64,000 nucleotides of DNA from Pedobacter segetis (GTDB lineage: Bacteria; Bacteroidota; Bacteroidia; Sphingobacteriales; Sphingobacteriaceae): positions 1-64,000 of the forward strand of contig NZ_JAEHFY010000010.1 of NCBI RefSeq assembly GCF_016623585.1. Direction: 5' to 3'. Made by a program: the position numbers and the translations under genes. The notes under the pieces were generated by a model. That model was not told the DNA's origin. It did no database searches and was given only the letters and a program-made list of their open reading frames with translations. Within the stretch, counting starts at the first letter, position 1, and every line of letters begins with the position of its first letter. Below, one piece after another: positions 59,919 through 64,000 of this stretch.

Positions 59919-61000
59919 TGAATAAACGCTTTACCTTCTTACTTTTCTTATTATTACCTGCCCTAATTTTTGCCCAGACCAGAAAATATTCTAATGAATT
60001 TTTACAGATAGGCGTAGGATCAAGGGCTTTTGGAATGTCGGGTTCTGTGGTTGCCTCTACTAGCGATGTAACTTCTGGCTATTGGAACCCTGCCGGATTG
60101 GTAAATATGAAATCGCAGACCCAAGCTAGCTTAATGCACTCAGAATATTTTGCGGGCATAGCAAAATATGATTATGCCGGTTTTGCAACTTTTGTAGCTG
60201 ATAATACTGCCGTAGTAAGTGCTTCATTAATAAGATTTGGGGTAGATGACATACCCGATACCTCCGAATTGATCGATGCTGACGGTAATATTAACTACGA
60301 TCGGGTAAAATCTTTCTCGGCTGCAGATTATGCCTTTTTATTCAGTTACGCCAGAAACGCAAAGAACCGCAAAGAAGGAGGAAACGGTTTAAGCTATGGG
60401 GCCAATGTTAAAGTAATACACAGAATAGTTGGGGATTATGGTAAATCTTGGGGCTTTGGTTTAGATGTTGGGGCACAATATAAACTCAACAAATTCACTT
60501 TTGCCGCAGTAGGAAGAGACATTACCACAACCTTTAATGCTTGGAGCTATAATCCCGATAAATTTTCTAGTATTTATACTGCTACCGGGAACGACATTCC
60601 AAAAAATTCTACCGAGACCACCTTGCCCAGAATTGTTTTAGGAGCAGCTTATGATACGCAAATCTCAAAAAACATCGGTTTATTATCAGAGGCTAACTTC
60701 AATTTTACCACAGATGGTAGAAGAAACGTTTTGGTTTCGGCAGATCCGGTAAGTATTGATCCAACCCTAGGTTTAGAAGCCAATTATAAAAAATTGGTTT
60801 TTTTAAGAACAGGCATCGGAAACATCCAAAAAATAACGGATTTTACCGGAAAACAAAGTTATAGCGTACAACCAAATTTAGGCGTTGGTATCAAGATCAA
60901 AAATTTTTCTATTGATTATGCCCTTACTGATATTGGCAACCAAAGCGATGGTTTGTACAGTAACGTCTTTTCAATCCGTTTAGATTTTGATAAAAAATAG
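59918..61000 (+). CDS. PorV/PorQ-family outer-membrane protein
   Basis: 360 residues. A signal peptide (FTFLLFLLLPALIFAQ) is followed by EFLQIGVGSRAFGMSGSVVA and SGYWNPAGLV, the hallmark of FadL-like PorV proteins, and ends in an aromatic/charged strand (FSIRLDFDKK). PorV acts in type IX secretion and gliding. No other T9SS gene is visible, so this may be a paralogue (PorV2-like). Overlaps AcpH-like and SemiSWEET genes by one base each. Confidence 0.85.
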   Translation: MNKRFTFLLFLLLPALIFAQTRKYSNEFLQIGVGSRAFGMSGSVVASTSDVTSGYWNPAGLVNMKSQTQASLMHSEYFAGIAKYDYAGFATFVADNTAVVSASLIRFGVDDIPDTSELIDADGNINYDRVKSFSAADYAFLFSYARNAKNRKEGGNGLSYGANVKVIHRIVGDYGKSWGFGLDVGAQYKLNKFTFAAVGRDITTTFNAWSYNPDKFSSIYTATGNDIPKNSTETTLPRIVLGAAYDTQISKNIGLLSEANFNFTTDGRRNVLVSADPVSIDPTLGLEANYKKLVFLRTGIGNIQKITDFTGKQSYSVQPNLGVGIKIKNFSIDYALTDIGNQSDGLYSNVFSIRLDFDKK

Positions 61001-61263
61001 TGGATTTAACAACTTTAATAGGGCTCTTGGCTGCCTTTGGGACAACATTTTCCTTTCTCCCCCAAGCTATAAAAATCATAAAAACAAAAAACACCGAAGG
61101 CATTTCGCTTTCGATGTACTTGATGTTTTCTAGCGGTGTGTTCTTATGGCTCTTATACGGCTATTTGAAAAGCGATACCCCCGTAATGTTAGCTAACGGA
61201 ATAACATTGGTATTGGCCGTAATCATCCTATCCCTCAAGATAAAATACAAACCAAAATCATAA
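61000..61263 (+). CDS. SemiSWEET/PQ-loop sugar transporter
   Basis: 87 residues, three transmembrane helices. FLPQAIKIIKTKNTEGIS is the PQ-loop motif and YLMFSSGVFLWLLYGYL follows, as in bacterial SemiSWEETs that dimerise to make a sugar path. Starts at GTG 61000, sharing the G of the preceding TAG (TAGTG). Convergent with the L,D-transpeptidase gene, overlapping it by 6 bases. Confidence 0.92.
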   Translation: MDLTTLIGLLAAFGTTFSFLPQAIKIIKTKNTEGISLSMYLMFSSGVFLWLLYGYLKSDTPVMLANGITLVLAVIILSLKIKYKPKS

Positions 61264-62724
61264 AGTGGCCATATACGCTTTAAATTTAGGCAATAACAGT
61301 TTATCGTAACCATAAACATCTTTAGAAGAAATCAACTGTCCGTCATCATTTGTCCATGCGGTATAATAAGCTATAAACACCGGAACTGGGTCCTTAATTT
61401 TTACCCATCTTGCCTCTACTTTTGCGCCCGAAGAGGCAGCTTTGGTTTCTTTAACAATTTCCTCAGATTTTGATTTATTGTTCAATAAAAATTCTTGCAG
61501 TTTCATAGGTTCTTGTACCCTTACACAACCATGGCTTACAGCTCTCATATCTTGCTTAAACATGGCCTGTGCAGGTGTATCATGTAAATAAATGGCATAA
61601 GGGTTTTGGAAAATAAACTTTATTTGCCCTAAAGAATTATCGGCCCCTGGGTTTTGCTTAAAAGAATACTCGTCAATATTAGCATTGTTCCAATCAACGT
61701 TAGCAGATTCTACCAACTCCCCGTTTTTATAGGCCACCATGTTTTTAGACTCTAAATAATAAGGGTCGTTTTTTAAGCTATTGAAAATCTCTGTTGAAGC
61801 AATACTTTTTGGGATGTTCCAAACGGGGTTGATCTGCATCCTATCAACCATTCCACTTAAGATAGGGGTCTCATGCCCGCCCGCCTCGCCAACGCAAACC
61901 TTCATTTTTAGATCCGTAGTGTTGTTTTCTATCAGGCGCAAGGTAAACTCTGGGATGTTTACCAATAAATATTTACCCTTATATTCTTTAACGGGCCATC
62001 TCAAACGCTCCATAGAAAGATAAATCTTCTCTTTATCCTCTTTGTTCAATTTTTGAGTGTTATCTGGTTTATCGTCATTGATTAACAGGTTTGATAACCT
62101 CTGATAATAACCATTTTTTGGTTGCACATCATCTAAAAATTTTGTTAAATCTATCTGGTCCAAAGCTTTTTTTGCATCAATAATGGCAGGGCGTTCTACA
62201 CTTACATAATACCTGCTTAAAACCGTTTTAGGGTTTATGGCCCCATATTTTAAAATATTGGCGTAATTGATCAAACCATCGGCAGAATACAGTTCTAGCT
62301 GTGCCAAATATGGGTAGCTTTCCTCAACGTTTTTAAATTTTTTCGTTTTCACGATATCTAAGATAGCTGTCAATTTATCAGCATGAAAAAATTGAGGATT
62401 CAAACCTTGATATTTTGAGTTTAATAAATACTGGTGAAGGCTATCTAATTTACCATTGATCAAAAACGCACCAACTAATGTTAGCCCCTTATCTTCATCT
62501 TGGTAAATTTTGCTTATCCAGTTGGGGTCATGTAATTGAGGCCTTAGTTTTTTGAGTTCTGCTTTAAATATCTTATTGTAAGCGGTAGTGTCAAAGTTTT
62601 TATATTTTTTACTTTTAAAAGCTTTGGCTAAATCTCTTCCAAATTCTTCATGCCTGCCCTTAGAACAGGACATAAATAGCATAGAGGATATAAAAATTAA
62701 AGTTAGTATCTGTTTAAATTTCAT
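61258..62724 (-). CDS. L,D-transpeptidase lipoprotein (YkuD domain, YcbB type)
   Basis: 488 residues. Lipobox LFMSC (Cys20), a helical scaffold domain, and a C-terminal YkuD catalytic domain with the nucleophile Cys in SHGCVRV. Upstream of it are YLLVNIPEFTLRLIEN and the INPVWNIPKSI segment conserved in YcbB/LdtD. Forms 3-3 peptidoglycan cross-links in the periplasm. Lipid anchoring suggests outer-membrane or inner-membrane attachment. Confidence 0.92.
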   Translation of the reverse strand: MKFKQILTLIFISSMLFMSCSKGRHEEFGRDLAKAFKSKKYKNFDTTAYNKIFKAELKKLRPQLHDPNWISKIYQDEDKGLTLVGAFLINGKLDSLHQYLLNSKYQGLNPQFFHADKLTAILDIVKTKKFKNVEESYPYLAQLELYSADGLINYANILKYGAINPKTVLSRYYVSVERPAIIDAKKALDQIDLTKFLDDVQPKNGYYQRLSNLLINDDKPDNTQKLNKEDKEKIYLSMERLRWPVKEYKGKYLLVNIPEFTLRLIENNTTDLKMKVCVGEAGGHETPILSGMVDRMQINPVWNIPKSIASTEIFNSLKNDPYYLESKNMVAYKNGELVESANVDWNNANIDEYSFKQNPGADNSLGQIKFIFQNPYAIYLHDTPAQAMFKQDMRAVSHGCVRVQEPMKLQEFLLNNKSKSEEIVKETKAASSGAKVEARWVKIKDPVPVFIAYYTAWTNDDGQLISSKDVYGYDKLLLPKFKAYMATL

Positions 62725-62865
62725 TATTGAATAGTTTAGACATCAAGTTAACAACATTAATGCCCTTTTAATTTTGATACTTAAGGTAAAAGGCAAACCA
62801 GTAGATTAACCTAAAGAAAACCAATATTGGTATGCAAATTGAACAATTTTAATAAATTTAAAATT

Positions 62866-63180
62866 ATGATGACGATACAGGTTAATACAGACAACCACAT
62901 TGATGGAAAAGAGGATTTTAACACTTACATTAAAGATTTATTTAATGATAAATTAAAAAGATTTGATGCTCACCTAACTAGAATTGAAGTGCATTTAAGT
63001 GATGAAAACGCTGGCAGAGGTGGGTCTGATGATAAGAAATGTAATGTTGAAGCTCGTTTAGAAGGGCATGAACCAATTTTTGCCAGTGCAACTGCTAGTG
63101 AAATGCACATTGCTATTAGTGAAGCACTTCAAAAAATAAAAAGTGGTATAGATCATACCCTAGATAAAGTAAAAAATTAA
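62866..63180 (+). CDS. Short HPF/RaiA-type ribosome-associated protein
   Basis: 104 residues with the HPF beta-alpha-beta-beta-beta-alpha pattern: DLFNDKLKRFDAHLTRIEVHLSDEN, read in parts as NDKLKRFDAHLTRIEVHLSD, and CNVEARLEGHEPIFASATAS. Probably stabilises inactive 70S or 100S ribosomes in stationary phase. ATG 62866 (or 62869) starts the domain; a TTG-initiated extension to 62827 is unlikely. The short form lacks the C-terminal dimerisation domain of long HPF. Confidence 0.85.
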   Translation: MMTIQVNTDNHIDGKEDFNTYIKDLFNDKLKRFDAHLTRIEVHLSDENAGRGGSDDKKCNVEARLEGHEPIFASATASEMHIAISEALQKIKSGIDHTLDKVKN

Positions 63181-63198
63181 TTCCCGATTAATCTGATT

Positions 63199-63238
63199 AG
63201 AAAGCCGTTGAGATATAAGCATCCCAACGGCTTTTTTT
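63199..63238 (+). terminator. Intrinsic terminator after hpf
   Basis: AAAGCCGTTG (63201-63210) pairs with CAACGGCTTT around a 14-base loop, then a T-run. 20 bases past the hpf stop. Confidence 0.85.
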
Positions 63239-63300
63239 ATCTACTGTAAATCCATTGATAATAAATAACATTCTTGCAAACCCTAATCGATCATAAATTT

Positions 63301-63308
63301 TATATTTG
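63301..63308 (+). promoter_or_regulatory. -7 box of the gpmI promoter
   Basis: TATATTTG ends 4 bases before the GTG start. A TTG (63274-63276) is 24 bases upstream, slightly beyond the usual spacing. The mRNA would be leaderless or nearly so. Confidence 0.6.
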
Positions 63309-63312
63309 CATT

Positions 63313-64000
63313 GTGAAAGATAAAAAAGTTGCATTATTAATATTAGATGGCTGGGGATACGGAAACAACGACTCTTCAAACGCCATATTAGCTGCAAAAA
63401 CCCCGTTTTTTGATAGCTGCTTAAAAAAGTACCCTAATTCTAAACTAGAAGCATCTGGCGAAGCCGTTGGTTTACCTGATGGTCAAATGGGAAATTCTGA
63501 AGTTGGACACATGAATTTAGGTGCCGGCCGAGTTGTTTATCAAGAACTTGGTCGCATACATAAAGCGGTAAAAGATGGCGATTTTAATACAAATCCTGCA
63601 TTACAAAACGCTTTTAAATACGCAAAGGAAAACAATAAGAAAATCCATTTAATTGGTCTGGTTTCTGATGGCGGCGTACATGCCCATACCAAGCATATCA
63701 AAGGTTTGTGTGATGCCGCAAAAACCGCAGGCTTGCAGCAAGTTTTTATCCATGCCTTTACCGATGGAAGAGATACCGATCCTAATTCTGGGGTTGGCTT
63801 TTTAACCGATTTGAATGAATATCTAAAAAATTCTAGCGGGCAAATTGCTTCTGCAATTGGAAGGTATTACGCTATGGATCGCGATAACAGATGGGAAAGG
63901 GTAAAACTTGCTTATGATTTATTGGTAAAAGGCCAAGGAGAAAAAGTAAAAGACCTAACCGGTGCGCTAAAAAAATCTTATGAAAATGGCATTACAGATG
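63313..64000 (+). CDS. gpmI: 2,3-bisphosphoglycerate-independent phosphoglycerate mutase (5' part)
   Basis: Interconverts 3- and 2-phosphoglycerate using Mn2+. The frame is open from GTG 63313 to the window end (229 codons of about 510 expected). Translation begins with KDKKVALLILDGWGYG, the metal-binding Asp-containing opening, and MGNSEVGHMNLGAGR contains the phosphoserine nucleophile; FTDGRDTDP is the substrate loop. The start follows a -7 box by four bases. Confidence 0.95.
   Translation, partial: MKDKKVALLILDGWGYGNNDSSNAILAAKTPFFDSCLKKYPNSKLEASGEAVGLPDGQMGNSEVGHMNLGAGRVVYQELGRIHKAVKDGDFNTNPALQNAFKYAKENNKKIHLIGLVSDGGVHAHTKHIKGLCDAAKTAGLQQVFIHAFTDGRDTDPNSGVGFLTDLNEYLKNSSGQIASAIGRYYAMDRDNRWERVKLAYDLLVKGQGEKVKDLTGALKKSYENGITD

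Overview
The window is AT-rich chromosomal DNA from a member of the Bacteroidota, most like the Sphingobacteriaceae (Pedobacter-type). The evidence is promoters of the TTG-N19-TAnnTTTG kind, near absence of Shine-Dalgarno sequences, and lineage-typical genes (DUF4290, DUF3276/PUR, DUF5522, PorV-like protein, short AMP nucleosidase, AdR-type ferredoxin reductase). It is mostly core genome. There is no prophage, CRISPR array, integrase or intact IS element. Mobility is limited to one MITE-like element, several families of small intergenic repeats and one RES/Xre toxin-antitoxin pair.

Layout. 1-1423: probable rRNA operon leader and tandem promoters reading leftward off the window, then gene-free DNA with a 300-bp MITE-like element. 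1424-5954 (minus): tRNA-Leu(UAG), tig, clpP, clpX and AMP nucleosidase, a proteostasis cluster punctuated by intrinsic terminators. 6055-6388: 43-bp minisatellite. 6401-14090: helical-backbone metal-receptor protein, GT-C membrane protein, kdsA, recQ, kdsD and manC (LPS/sugar-nucleotide synthesis). 14155-19270: NfeD protease, DUF4905-like, LysM/RlpA-like protein, udk, DUF2079 membrane protein. 19460-21658: DUF4290 and murA, the latter with Asp in place of the catalytic Cys. 21832-27749: a five-gene same-strand run that is the best candidate for an undescribed system: DUF547 lipoprotein, FAD/NAD(P) oxidoreductase, membrane polyferredoxin, dolichol-phosphate-type GT2 and processive-type GT2. 27966-34151: LOG, guaB, then MarR/ferredoxin reductase/2Fe-2S ferredoxin and NDH-2, with a 22-bp x 12 array just before ndh. 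34557-39133: rpsA, a small beta-barrel protein, acyl-CoA ligase. 39375-47185: maf, DUF2383, then a compact minus-strand block (ybbR-coaE-MBL nuclease-DUF5522-marR-kdsC, and nusB-DUF1573-yajC), then leucine dehydrogenase. 47503-55645: ABC exporter with a degenerate Walker B, DUF3276, csp, 1-Cys peroxiredoxin, glgB and a GH31 glucosidase. 55901-64000: LuxE-like, RES/Xre, tyrS, AcpH-like, PorV-like, SemiSWEET, L,D-transpeptidase, short HPF and the 5' part of gpmI.

Themes. Three of the Kdo enzymes (KdsA, KdsD, KdsC) are present but scattered, beside manC and murA, so envelope synthesis is well represented. Redox genes form two groups: FAD protein plus polyferredoxin, and ferredoxin reductase plus ferredoxin plus NDH-2. 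Nucleic-acid binding proteins of several folds (S1, CSD, PUR, NusB) are also present. Many starts are revised here because the longest reading frame overlaps a promoter or tRNA (tig, guaB, marR) or uses TTG just upstream of an ATG (recQ, maf, leucine dehydrogenase, hpf, the LuxE-like gene). All functional calls are by recognition of sequence motifs; no database search was run.
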